Positions 7,818-14,435 of a stretch of DNA of 24,702 bases are shown here, in pieces (position 1 is the stretch's first letter; every line of letters starts with the position of its first letter). The notes below the pieces were generated by a model. The model was not told the origin of the DNA. It was given only the letters and a program-made list of their open reading frames with translations, and made no database searches. Source of the DNA: an uncultured Prevotellaceae bacterium (GTDB lineage Bacteria > Bacteroidota > Bacteroidia > Bacteroidales > Bacteroidaceae); the NCBI GenBank assembly GCA_937898415.1, contig CALDLA010000021.1, positions 1 through 24,702 of the forward strand. Reading direction: 5' to 3'. A program made the translations under genes and the position numbers.

Positions 7818-8990
7818 ATGAGACGTATTTGTTTTGTTGTAGACAGCATTTTCTCCGTTGGCGGAGTGCAACGGGTGACATCAGTTATTGCCAGGGAACT
7901 GGCAAAGGACTATGATGTGACGATTGTTACGTTCGACCGTCCTGACACAAAGGATATCTCCCTCTACGACTTGCAAGAAGCCAACATCTCTTATCGTTTC
8001 CTATCATATCCAAAAGTTAATCGATGGGAAATCATCATCAACAAAATCTACAGTGGATTCTATCTGAAATTCCAACCAAAGGCAAAATGTTTTTCTGACC
8101 TATATGCCAGAAGTTCATTCCCTGCAAAACTGAGAAATGCTTTGACCAGGGAATTAGTCCAAGGCAACTATCAGGTGATTATTGGTGTACACGCGCCGTT
8201 GGCCGCCCGTCTTTCTACTATTAAAGACAATTTTCCTCATACGAAACTGATAGGTTGGGTACACAATTCCTTTGAGGCCTTATTCTGTGACACCTCTTTA
8301 TATATAGGGGCAAAAAGGAAACGCCATTACGTGTATCAATTCACTAAACTTGACAAAGTGGTTTTGCTTTGTCAACATGATGTCAATTCGTATTTGGAAT
8401 ACGACTCCAAGTTCAATCCGATAGCTATCTACAACCCGCTAACATTAAAACCCGGACTACCGTCGCAGGGTAATTCCAAACGGTTTCTGGCCGTCGGTCG
8501 CTTCTCGCATTTGCATAAAGGCTTCGACCTATTAATAGAAGCATTCCATTTGTTTGCACAGAATAACCAGGAATGGATTCTTGACATTGTAGGTGAAGGC
8601 ATTGAGGAAACCTTATACAAATCACTCATTGAACAGTATCATTTGGAAGAAAGGATTAGCATCCATCACTTCACCAATAACATTCAGGAATACTACACCC
8701 AAGCGCAAGTCTATGTACTTAGTTCACGCTGGGAAGGATTCGGTCTGGTACTGGTAGAAGCGATGGCTCATGGATTGCCTGTCGTCTCGTCCGACCTACC
8801 CACCAGTCAGGAAATTATGGGTGATTTCGGAATCTATTTCAAAAACGGAGATATCAAGGACTTAGCCCAGAAACTACATGATGCCACACATATCGACTGG
8901 CAGGCAAAAGCAAAACAAGCCGTTGCAATAGCACAGAAATTCAACATCAACCAAATTATTGCCCAATGGAAGCAGGTGATTGACGAGTAA
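7818..8990 (+). CDS. GT4 family glycosyltransferase (390 aa)
   Basis: A GT-B glycosyltransferase of family GT4. The N-terminal domain begins RRICFVVDSIFSVGGVQRV, with the GGVQRV loop at 16-21. The C-terminal half shows AVGRFSHLHKGFDLLIEAF (donor-phosphate-binding Arg and Lys) and the EX7E motif at E306 and E314 (EGFGLVLVE), then AMAHGLPVVSSD. The frame can be extended back to 7629, but ATG at 7818 is preceded by an excellent promoter (7772-7802) lying inside that extension, and the shorter protein has the normal length. It is a single-gene unit, convergent with the next gene with 3 bp between stop codons. It is more distant from the four-member subfamily on the minus strand. Specificity is unknown. 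Confidence 0.9.
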   Translation: MRRICFVVDSIFSVGGVQRVTSVIARELAKDYDVTIVTFDRPDTKDISLYDLQEANISYRFLSYPKVNRWEIIINKIYSGFYLKFQPKAKCFSDLYARSSFPAKLRNALTRELVQGNYQVIIGVHAPLAARLSTIKDNFPHTKLIGWVHNSFEALFCDTSLYIGAKRKRHYVYQFTKLDKVVLLCQHDVNSYLEYDSKFNPIAIYNPLTLKPGLPSQGNSKRFLAVGRFSHLHKGFDLLIEAFHLFAQNNQEWILDIVGEGIEETLYKSLIEQYHLEERISIHHFTNNIQEYYTQAQVYVLSSRWEGFGLVLVEAMAHGLPVVSSDLPTSQEIMGDFGIYFKNGDIKDLAQKLHDATHIDWQAKAKQAVAIAQKFNINQIIAQWKQVIDE

Positions 8991-8993
8991 AGT

Positions 8994-10139
8994 TCACTTC
9001 CACACTTCGTCCACCACTCTCTTCATCTGTGTTTTCCACGTCAGATGCTCCACGGTCTTACGGATATCAGCAGGATTGAAGTGGTTAGCATCAATAAAGT
9101 CAAGTATCTGTTGTATGTCTATCGGGGTTTCATCCGGCACAACCTTAACAATATATGGTTGATGGTCGAAATCGCTATCCTGCTCACTATATATAAAGGG
9201 TATGCCACGGGTGGCATACTCACGGTTCTTCAGTGTCTTAATAACAGTGATTCCACTGCGATGACGGGCCAGACTGCCAATAGCGAAACAGCACTGATTA
9301 AAGACTTCATCAAGTTGTTCTCCAAATAATTGACCATGGAACACAACCTTGTCCTGAATACCATAATTGTCAATGATGGTCTGCAAGCCTGGATGGAATA
9401 CATTTGACTTGTAACGCTCGTGCGGATGCACCCCTCCCACGATGTGGAAGATGACCTTACGAGGATTCTCAGTATGCTTGTAGTATTCTCCTAATCCTGC
9501 TATCAGACGATCGTAGCCGTGCCAAAGATGGACTTCGGCCACACCTATCAGATGGACAGAGCCATCCTCGGGAGGCTGATACTGATGGACGGGAATGCTG
9601 TCAAAATCAACGCCGTTGCTGATACGGATGGTACGCTGTCCGAAGATGACCTCGGCATCAGAGAACGTGACGATGGCCGCCATCTCCCTCGACAGTCTGC
9701 CGCGAAAAAGCCGGTCAACCTTCAGCCCCATGCGGACACTCCACGGGAACGTCGCAAATTCCTGGTCATAGGGATAAGTGGGAATCTCAGTAACAGACTG
9801 GACGCCAAGCCGATTAAGCTTTCTGAAGAAACGTATCAGGAAGGGATTGGCATTCTGGAAACAACGGGCATACACAAATTGGATACCCTTTGACTTGCAA
9901 TAATCGTAGATGCAGTCATAGTCTATACGTTGGCGTACGCCTGCCATCAAGCCTTTCCCATAATCCTTTACCACCTGTTGGTCAACAAAACGGCAGCGAT
10001 GACCCCTTTCATCAAAATCATAATAACAGAGATGAACTTCGTAACCATTCTCGCGAAGTCCCTTTACCTGATAGCGAATTTTCTTGCTGATGCCGCTGAC
10101 CTCGGAAAAACCATGATAAACGAGGAACAATATTTTCAT
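8994..10139 (-). CDS. GT4-like glycosyltransferase with atypical EX7E region (381 aa)
   Basis: Predicted GT-B glycosyltransferase. It opens with MKILFLVYHGFSEVSGISKK, a Rossmann strand followed by the glycine-containing acceptor loop, and has IGVAEVHLWHGYDRLI at the start of the second domain, where Lys is replaced by His (common pattern: VGR...KGxDxLI). The usual EX7E motif is not present in full. The equivalent segment reads SGITVIKTLKNREYATRGIPF, keeping the K-x3-EY-x3-G-x-P form but with Val where the first Glu is expected. The frame opens at a TTG at 10145, but ATG at 10139 fits the promoter at 10163-10193 and starts at the conserved first strand. It is a single-gene unit, convergent with the GT4 gene at 7818. 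Family assignment is good; activity is less sure than for its neighbours. Confidence 0.8.
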   Translation of the reverse strand: MKILFLVYHGFSEVSGISKKIRYQVKGLRENGYEVHLCYYDFDERGHRCRFVDQQVVKDYGKGLMAGVRQRIDYDCIYDYCKSKGIQFVYARCFQNANPFLIRFFRKLNRLGVQSVTEIPTYPYDQEFATFPWSVRMGLKVDRLFRGRLSREMAAIVTFSDAEVIFGQRTIRISNGVDFDSIPVHQYQPPEDGSVHLIGVAEVHLWHGYDRLIAGLGEYYKHTENPRKVIFHIVGGVHPHERYKSNVFHPGLQTIIDNYGIQDKVVFHGQLFGEQLDEVFNQCCFAIGSLARHRSGITVIKTLKNREYATRGIPFIYSEQDSDFDHQPYIVKVVPDETPIDIQQILDFIDANHFNPADIRKTVEHLTWKTQMKRVVDEVWK

Positions 10140-10162
10140 AACCAAGTTTAAGATTTCTCCTG

Positions 10163-10193
10163 CAAAAATACTACTTTTTCATGATACGACAAA
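10163..10193 (-). promoter_or_regulatory. Bacteroidetes-type promoter for the glycosyltransferase at 10139
   Basis: On the minus strand, TTTG (10193-10190), a 19-bp spacer and TATTTTTG (10170-10163) match the -33/-7 consensus completely. The predicted start near 10156 leaves a leader of about 17 nt before the ATG at 10139. It is divergent from the promoter at 10211-10242, with 17 bp between the two -33 boxes. Confidence 0.75.
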
Positions 10194-10210
10194 AGAAATA
10201 TATCTAAAAA

Positions 10211-10242
10211 TTTGCTCTTTCATCAAAATTATCTTATTTTTG
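10211..10242 (+). promoter_or_regulatory. Bacteroidetes-type promoter for the acetyltransferase-GT4 pair
   Basis: TTTG (10211-10214), a 20-bp spacer and TATTTTTG (10235-10242) match the consensus completely. Transcription would start around 10248, about 12 nt before the ATG at 10260. Confidence 0.75.
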
Positions 10243-10259
10243 TAGCACAAAATCGTGAT

Positions 10260-10850
10260 ATGGATAAAGAGCACATCAGAGAACAATTCAAGAACAACCC
10301 AAAGCTGAAGAAATTCATTGACTGGGTCATCATGAATCAGGTAAAGACCAGACCGCGCTGGTATGTCAGGTTACTAGCACCGTTATACCAGCACCGGGGG
10401 AAACACGCCGTCATTTATCGCTCTGCCAGAATGGACACACCGCCATACCGTAAGTTCTGGCTTGGCGACTACTCCGTCATAGAATCGTTCTGCTGCATCA
10501 ACAACGCCGTGGGCGATATTATTATTGGCGACCACACAAGGGTGGGACTGCACAATACCATTATCGGTCCTGTAACCATCGGTAGCCACGTTAATCTGGC
10601 TCAAGGCATAACAGTAACTGCCCTCAATCATAATTTCGAGGATTCCAGTAAAAGGATAGACGAACAAGGAGTGACCACCAAACCCGTCATCATCGGCAAC
10701 GACATTTGGATTGGAGCAAACGCCGTGTTGCTGCCGGGCGTTTCAATTGGTGACCACGCCGTCGTCGCAGCTGGAGCCGTTGTCACCAAGGATGTTCCTC
10801 CCCACTCGCTTGTAGCAGGAGTCCCCGCAAAAATCATTAAGAAGATATGA
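10260..10850 (+). CDS. Left-handed beta-helix (hexapeptide repeat) O-acetyltransferase (196 aa)
   Basis: A trimeric acetyl-CoA-dependent transferase of the hexapeptide-repeat family (WbbJ / maltose-O-acetyltransferase type), which in glycan loci O-acetylates a sugar. From about residue 75 the chain is a run of imperfect [LIV]-G-x4 hexapeptides (for example IIIGDHTRVG, VTIGSHVNL, VIIGNDIWIGANAVLLPGV, VSIGDHAVVAAGAVVTKDVP), ending in the family's VAGVPAKII. The NHNF segment supplies the expected catalytic His. The N-terminal 60 residues are a helical cap. The frame opens at a TTG at 10212, but that is in the promoter; ATG at 10260 is right. Its stop overlaps the start of the next GT4 gene by 4 nt (ATGA), so acetylation and glycosylation are coupled. 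The target sugar is unknown. Confidence 0.9.
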   Translation: MDKEHIREQFKNNPKLKKFIDWVIMNQVKTRPRWYVRLLAPLYQHRGKHAVIYRSARMDTPPYRKFWLGDYSVIESFCCINNAVGDIIIGDHTRVGLHNTIIGPVTIGSHVNLAQGITVTALNHNFEDSSKRIDEQGVTTKPVIIGNDIWIGANAVLLPGVSIGDHAVVAAGAVVTKDVPPHSLVAGVPAKIIKKI

Positions 10851-11977
10851 GAATAGGAATAGAAGCACAACGCATTTTCAGAAAGAACAAGCACGGCATG
10901 GACTATGTTGTGCTACAGGAAATCATTGAATTGCAGAAGACAGACCTCCGCAACGAGTACTTTGTCTTTGTGGCTCCTGGTCCCGACCATTGTCTGAAGG
11001 ATTCCCACAACGTTCACATCATTGAGGTGGAAGGCGGATTCTATCCGACTTGGGAACAGATTCTGCTGCCGAAGGCTGCACACGAAGCCAACGTCGAATT
11101 GCTGCATTGCACCAGCAACACGGCTCCTATCCGTTGTAACATTCCACTTATCCTGACGCTTCACGACATCATTTTTCTGGAACCACGCGACCGTCGCAAC
11201 CGCTCCGTCTACCAGAATTTGGGTTGGCTATATCGTCGTATGGTTGTCCCGCGCATTCTGAAGAAATGCCATCGCATCATTACCGTCTCACAATTTGAGA
11301 AGAACAACATCATTAGCAAGCTTGGACTCCCTGAACGACAGGTTGCAATGATTTACAACGGCTACAACGAATGGTTCAGGCCCATGGATGATAAAGACAA
11401 CATCTTCAGCAAGTATATGCCGGAACGTGGCTACCTTTTCTTCCTTGGGAATACTGATCCAAAGAAAAACACCGAGCGCACCCTTATCGCCTACTCCAAG
11501 TATCTGGAACGCTCCACTGTAAAAAGGAAACTACTGATGGCCGACCTCGACCATCAATACCTGGACGACATCATTGAACGTAACCATATTGAGAACATCC
11601 GACAAAACATCATCATGCCCGGCTACATTGTCAACAGTGACCTGCCTTATGTCTACAGCGGAGCCTTTGCCTTCCTCTACACCTCACTTCGCGAGAGTTT
11701 CGGCATCCCGCTGCTTGAGGCAATGGCCTGCGGTACGCCAGTCGTTACCAGCAACACTTCCTCAATGCCCGAGATTGCTGGCGAAAAAGCCATTCTTGTC
11801 AATCCTGAAAGTGCTGAGGAAATCTGCGAACAACTGCTCCACCTTGAAAACGACAAGGACTTCTACCAACGACAGGTGGAAGTCGGACTTCAACGTTCGA
11901 AACTGTTCTCCTGGAAATATACAGCCGACCAGCTACTCGCTCTTTACGAGGCAGTCTACTCTGAAACGAGAAGATAA
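10847..11977 (+). CDS. GT4 family glycosyltransferase, mannosyltransferase-like (376 aa)
   Basis: A GT-B glycosyltransferase of family GT4 resembling the mannosyltransferase-B-like branch. It begins MRIGIEAQRIFRKNKHGM (a strand plus glycine loop), has the acceptor-side TLHDIIFLEP with H106, the donor-site FLGNTDPKKNTERTL (with K206 and K207 and N208) and EX7E at E283 and E291 (ESFGIPLLE) followed by AMACGTPVVTSN. All catalytic features are intact and the length is typical. Translationally coupled to the acetyltransferase before it. The gene ends 6 bp before the stop of the convergent winged-helix gene, with a stepped hairpin between. The mannose reading rests on overall resemblance from memory and is only suggestive. 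Confidence 0.9.
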   Translation: MRIGIEAQRIFRKNKHGMDYVVLQEIIELQKTDLRNEYFVFVAPGPDHCLKDSHNVHIIEVEGGFYPTWEQILLPKAAHEANVELLHCTSNTAPIRCNIPLILTLHDIIFLEPRDRRNRSVYQNLGWLYRRMVVPRILKKCHRIITVSQFEKNNIISKLGLPERQVAMIYNGYNEWFRPMDDKDNIFSKYMPERGYLFFLGNTDPKKNTERTLIAYSKYLERSTVKRKLLMADLDHQYLDDIIERNHIENIRQNIIMPGYIVNSDLPYVYSGAFAFLYTSLRESFGIPLLEAMACGTPVVTSNTSSMPEIAGEKAILVNPESAEEICEQLLHLENDKDFYQRQVEVGLQRSKLFSWKYTADQLLALYEAVYSETRR

Positions 11978-11978
11978 T

Positions 11979-12008
11979 CCTGTCTAGTCGAACAGACTCA
12001 ACGACAGG
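11979..12008. other. Stepped hairpin between two convergent stop codons
   Basis: An outer 6-bp stem (CCTGTC at 11979-11984 with GACAGG at 12003-12008) and an inner 4-bp stem (AGTC at 11986-11989 with GACT at 11995-11998) enclose a 5-nt loop. It starts right after the GT4 stop codon and covers the TAG stop of the minus-strand gene. No T-run follows on either strand, so a standard terminator is not shown. Confidence 0.35.
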
Positions 12009-12328
12009 TCGCACTGCGGTTTCTCTTCAACCTCCTCATTGGCCGCCTCTCTCTTTTCACGAAATGCGAGCACCATCTGACGGGCATCGGCATTATTCTG
12101 AGTATTCAACTTGTAATAGCCTCGTTTTCCTGTTCTTTCAATCAACGACTGTGTCGACTTCGAGTTTCTGAGCAGATATTGCTGCACGTAACCATGTATC
12201 TCTTGCAAGTCCGGCTGTGAGAACAGCGTACAATTCATGTTATAGACATGCTTTGCCAGTTGTTGCACACCTATTCCCTGTTCTCCCACATCGGTCAGTA
12301 TCTGGAGTATCTGCTTTTCGTACGTCAT
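11984..12328 (-). CDS. Small winged-helix-like protein of unknown function (114 aa)
   Basis: I do not recognise a named family. Residues 1-70 (TYEKQILQILTDVGEQGIGV, then QQLAKHVYN and a helix at about 40-50) look like a winged-helix DNA-binding fold: helix, turn with glycine, recognition helix, then KRGYYKL as a wing. The C-terminal third is a charged tail rich in Glu, Lys and Arg ending in DLSLSLFD. The frame can be extended 9 codons upstream, but that would run into the terminator hairpin at 12335-12367, so ATG at 12328 is preferred. It lies downstream of another winged-helix gene on the same strand with a terminator between. It is probably a small regulator, or a protein interacting with DNA ends; this is inference. 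Confidence 0.7.
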   Translation of the reverse strand: MTYEKQILQILTDVGEQGIGVQQLAKHVYNMNCTLFSQPDLQEIHGYVQQYLLRNSKSTQSLIERTGKRGYYKLNTQNNADARQMVLAFREKREAANEEVEEKPQCDLSLSLFD

Positions 12329-12334
12329 TGACCC

Positions 12335-12367
12335 AAAAAAGGTCGGCAAACCCATTGCTTACCGACC
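12335..12367 (-). terminator. Rho-independent terminator after the DUF2582-type gene
   Basis: GGTCGG (12341-12346) pairs with CCGACC (12362-12367); the stem extends by two further A:T pairs on the outside, and a CAA/TTG pairing is possible in the loop. On the minus strand the hairpin is followed by a run of T residues (complement of A at 12340-12335). The next gene's ATG lies only 7 bp beyond, so that gene depends on read-through or on a start inside this segment. Confidence 0.75.
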
Positions 12368-12390
12368 TTCTTTTTATAATGATAATTTGA

Positions 12391-12696
12391 TTAGGCCAAT
12401 GTAACCTTATCTTCTGCTGCAGCCAGCTTACCCTCCTTGAAGAGCCAACCGAGACCCAGCAGAGTCTCTTCCTCTGAAATCTTTGCAGCCTTAGCAATCT
12501 CCTTTACAGAGAGAGCCTTCTCTGCTGCTGCCAGTGCCTGATAAACATCTCCTGCCTTGAAACCAGCGTTCTCAGCATTTACTGCGAGTGTAGCCTTAGC
12601 TGCCTTTGTTGCAGTCTTCTTCACGGTTTCAGTCTTCTTGGCTGCTGCCTTAGTCTCAGTAGCGGCCTTCTTTGTTGTTGCTTTCTTTTCTGCCAT
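12391..12696 (-). CDS. DUF2582-type winged-helix protein with Lys/Ala-rich N-terminal tail (101 aa)
   Basis: A small DNA-binding-like protein. Residues 1-35 consist almost only of Ala, Lys, Thr, Glu and Val, a disordered basic tail like that of histone H1 or bacterial nucleoid proteins. Residues 42-101 form a winged-helix domain of the DUF2582 kind: GDVYQALAAAEKALSVKEIAKAAKISEEETLLGLGWLFKEGKL, then a short wing. Members are common and well expressed in Bacteroides and Prevotella; their role is unproven. A TAACTTTG -7 box (12764-12757) lies about 60 bp upstream and a terminator follows, so it is its own transcription unit. A nucleoid-associated or global regulatory role is inference. Confidence 0.85.
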   Translation of the reverse strand: MAEKKATTKKAATETKAAAKKTETVKKTATKAAKATLAVNAENAGFKAGDVYQALAAAEKALSVKEIAKAAKISEEETLLGLGWLFKEGKLAAAEDKVTLA

Positions 12697-12756
12697 AATG
12701 CTTTAATAATTAATACACTTATTGAAGTAAATATTTTCTTCTTATTTTTGACGGTG

Positions 12757-12764
12757 CAAAGTTA
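12757..12764 (-). promoter_or_regulatory. Bacteroidetes -7 box for the DUF2582-type gene
   Basis: TAACTTTG on the minus strand (12764-12757) fits TAnnTTTG. No TTTG is present 19-21 bp upstream. The predicted leader is about 55 nt. It shares the 218-bp gap at 12697-12914 with the divergent kinase promoter; nothing else was found in that gap apart from a weak AT-rich hairpin. Confidence 0.5.
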
Positions 12765-12858
12765 CTCCAACTTTTCCTACAACTCACTGATAATTAAGCT
12801 TTTTTGGTAAAAGCTGCGTTATTCTTGATGTAAGTCAATTGTGTTTTTTTCTAAATTC

Positions 12859-12890
12859 TTTGGATTTCATCAAAGAATTGTTTACTTTTG
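12859..12890 (+). promoter_or_regulatory. Bacteroidetes-type promoter for the kinase-like gene
   Basis: TTTG (12859-12862), a 20-bp spacer and TACTTTTG (12883-12890) match the -33/-7 consensus completely. Transcription would start around 12896, about 19 nt before the ATG at 12915. Confidence 0.8.
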
Positions 12891-12914
12891 CACTCGAAAT
12901 CAACATTCATTAAT

Positions 12915-14423
12915 ATGAACAAGAAACTATTTTTCATTCTTTTCAACCTGCTCTTTTGTATTGGCCTGGCTCATGCACAGGATGCCGAGAAGAGCGAATT
13001 GCAGAAACGCGCCGAAGCTGTAGACACGAAAAAAAGTATTGGTCAGGCCCGTTCGTTGTATATACACGCCTTCAACGACTATGCCAGCAAGGGACAGATG
13101 CAGTTAGGTGTGGAATGTGCTGCCAAGGCGGCTGCCCTTTATTATAAGGAGAACCTTTATAAGGAAGCCTTTGATCTGCTGCGTACTGCTGATCAGGCTG
13201 TCAATGCCGACAAGAAGAAGTCTGGCAGTGAAAAGGCAGCCTTGCACTACCAACTGACCAAAGAGCGCCTACAGATGTACTTGAAGCTTCGGAAGAGTGC
13301 AAGTGCGCTCGACCAGCTTAGCATTCTGACCAGTCTGGCCAACCAGTCTGGCGACGAGAGTGTCAAAAACGATTTGCTTTATACCAAGGCTATCTATCAT
13401 TACACCTTTGGGCAGAATGCTCAGGGCAATGCCGTATTCAAGGAGATGGCTGCCAAGCTGACTGCCGAGAAGGAATACGACAAGGTGGACGGGGTTTATC
13501 AGACGCTGATTGCCAATGCACGCAAGTCAAACAATGCCAGCATGGTAGCCCAGTCTTATAGCAACTACATCGCCTGGAAGGATTCCATCAGTGCCTTGAA
13601 AGCTGCCGACGAAGTAAACACCCTGAAAAAACAGATTGCCGACAACGAGACTGCCATCGCCGAGAAGGACAGTTCGCTCAACACCCGCCAAATGATCATC
13701 ATCGGACTTTCCATCCTATTGGCGGCATTGGCAGCAGTATTGATTATTGGTGGTGTCATTCTGATGCGTTACATCCTACTGACCAGAAAGCAGAAGAAGA
13801 ACATCAAACTCGCCAACGAGAGCAATGCCTTGAAGGCAAAATTCATCAGCAACATCTCTGCCCAGTTAGAGCCCACCCTGCGTAAGCTCGATAGCCGCAT
13901 CCCTGAAGTGAAGGCCCTGAACGACTTTGCCAGCCATATCCAGACCCTTTCGGACTTGGAGAATATGGATAATTCAGAAATTGAGAAGAAAGAGACGCAG
14001 ATTGCCAAACTCTGCGAAACCTTGATGGACGAGATTCGCAGCAAGGTGAAGCGTGGCGTCACACTGACAGTCAATGCCCAGAACATGAATGTAGAAGTAA
14101 ACAAGGAATATGTTTCACACATCATCCGTCACCTGCTCAATAATGCCGCAGAGTACACCCCTGAGAACGGAACCATCTGTCTGGAATTCAAGAAACGCGG
14201 CCCCCACTCCTACCAGTTCCTGGTATCAGACACCGGTAGTGGCATCCCCGAAGAGAAACAGGAGGACATCTTCAAGCCTTTCCTCGAAATCAGAGACCTC
14301 ACTACCGGCGACGGTCTCGGTCTCCCTATCTGCAAACAGATGGCACAAAAAATGAATGGCGACCTTGATATAGATACTAAATATACCAAGGGCGCCCGAT
14401 TCGTTCTGGACCTACACTCCTAA
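12915..14423 (+). CDS. Histidine-kinase-like membrane sensor lacking the phosphoacceptor His (502 aa)
   Basis: Domains in order: signal peptide (1-21, ending AHAQ); a periplasmic helical region of TPR-like character (about 25-240); a transmembrane helix (about 258-285); a short coiled linker; a degenerate HisKA-like helix; and a HATPase domain. The ATPase motifs are intact: N-box HLLNNAAEYTP (406-416), DTGSGIP (439-445) and GDGLGLPI (465-472). The helix that normally reads NISHE(I/L)RTPL reads NISAQLEPTL (313-322), with Ala316 at the His position. The protein therefore may bind ATP but should not autophosphorylate in the usual way. No response regulator lies nearby. The frame can start at a TTG at 12888, but ATG at 12915 follows the promoter and starts the signal peptide. 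It may be a pseudokinase partner or regulator; the target is unknown. Confidence 0.85.
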   Translation: MNKKLFFILFNLLFCIGLAHAQDAEKSELQKRAEAVDTKKSIGQARSLYIHAFNDYASKGQMQLGVECAAKAAALYYKENLYKEAFDLLRTADQAVNADKKKSGSEKAALHYQLTKERLQMYLKLRKSASALDQLSILTSLANQSGDESVKNDLLYTKAIYHYTFGQNAQGNAVFKEMAAKLTAEKEYDKVDGVYQTLIANARKSNNASMVAQSYSNYIAWKDSISALKAADEVNTLKKQIADNETAIAEKDSSLNTRQMIIIGLSILLAALAAVLIIGGVILMRYILLTRKQKKNIKLANESNALKAKFISNISAQLEPTLRKLDSRIPEVKALNDFASHIQTLSDLENMDNSEIEKKETQIAKLCETLMDEIRSKVKRGVTLTVNAQNMNVEVNKEYVSHIIRHLLNNAAEYTPENGTICLEFKKRGPHSYQFLVSDTGSGIPEEKQEDIFKPFLEIRDLTTGDGLGLPICKQMAQKMNGDLDIDTKYTKGARFVLDLHS

Positions 14424-14435
14424 GGGTTAGGTCCA
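14407..14435. other. Perfect hairpin spanning two convergent stop codons
   Basis: An 8-bp perfect stem (TGGACCTA at 14407-14414, TAGGTCCA at 14428-14435) with a 13-nt loop covers the stop codons of both the kinase-like gene and the dehydrogenase gene. No T-run follows. It may serve as a two-way transcription barrier or 3'-end stabiliser, since only 3 bp separate the genes. Confidence 0.45.

Noticed and set aside
7740..7871. 44-residue N-terminal extension of the GT4 gene at 6582-7739
   Set aside because: It crosses both divergent -7 boxes and lacks family similarity; the paralogue starts seven residues before the conserved KIVYC.
8970..8997. Possible hairpin at the 8990/8994 convergent junction
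   Set aside because: Pairing needs a 4-nt bulge and a long loop; not better than chance.
12797..12815. 7-bp hairpin (AGCTTTT/AAAAGCT) in the gap at 12697-12914, considered as a terminator or small RNA
   Set aside because: AT-rich, weak, with no T-run and no promoter placed to make a small RNA.
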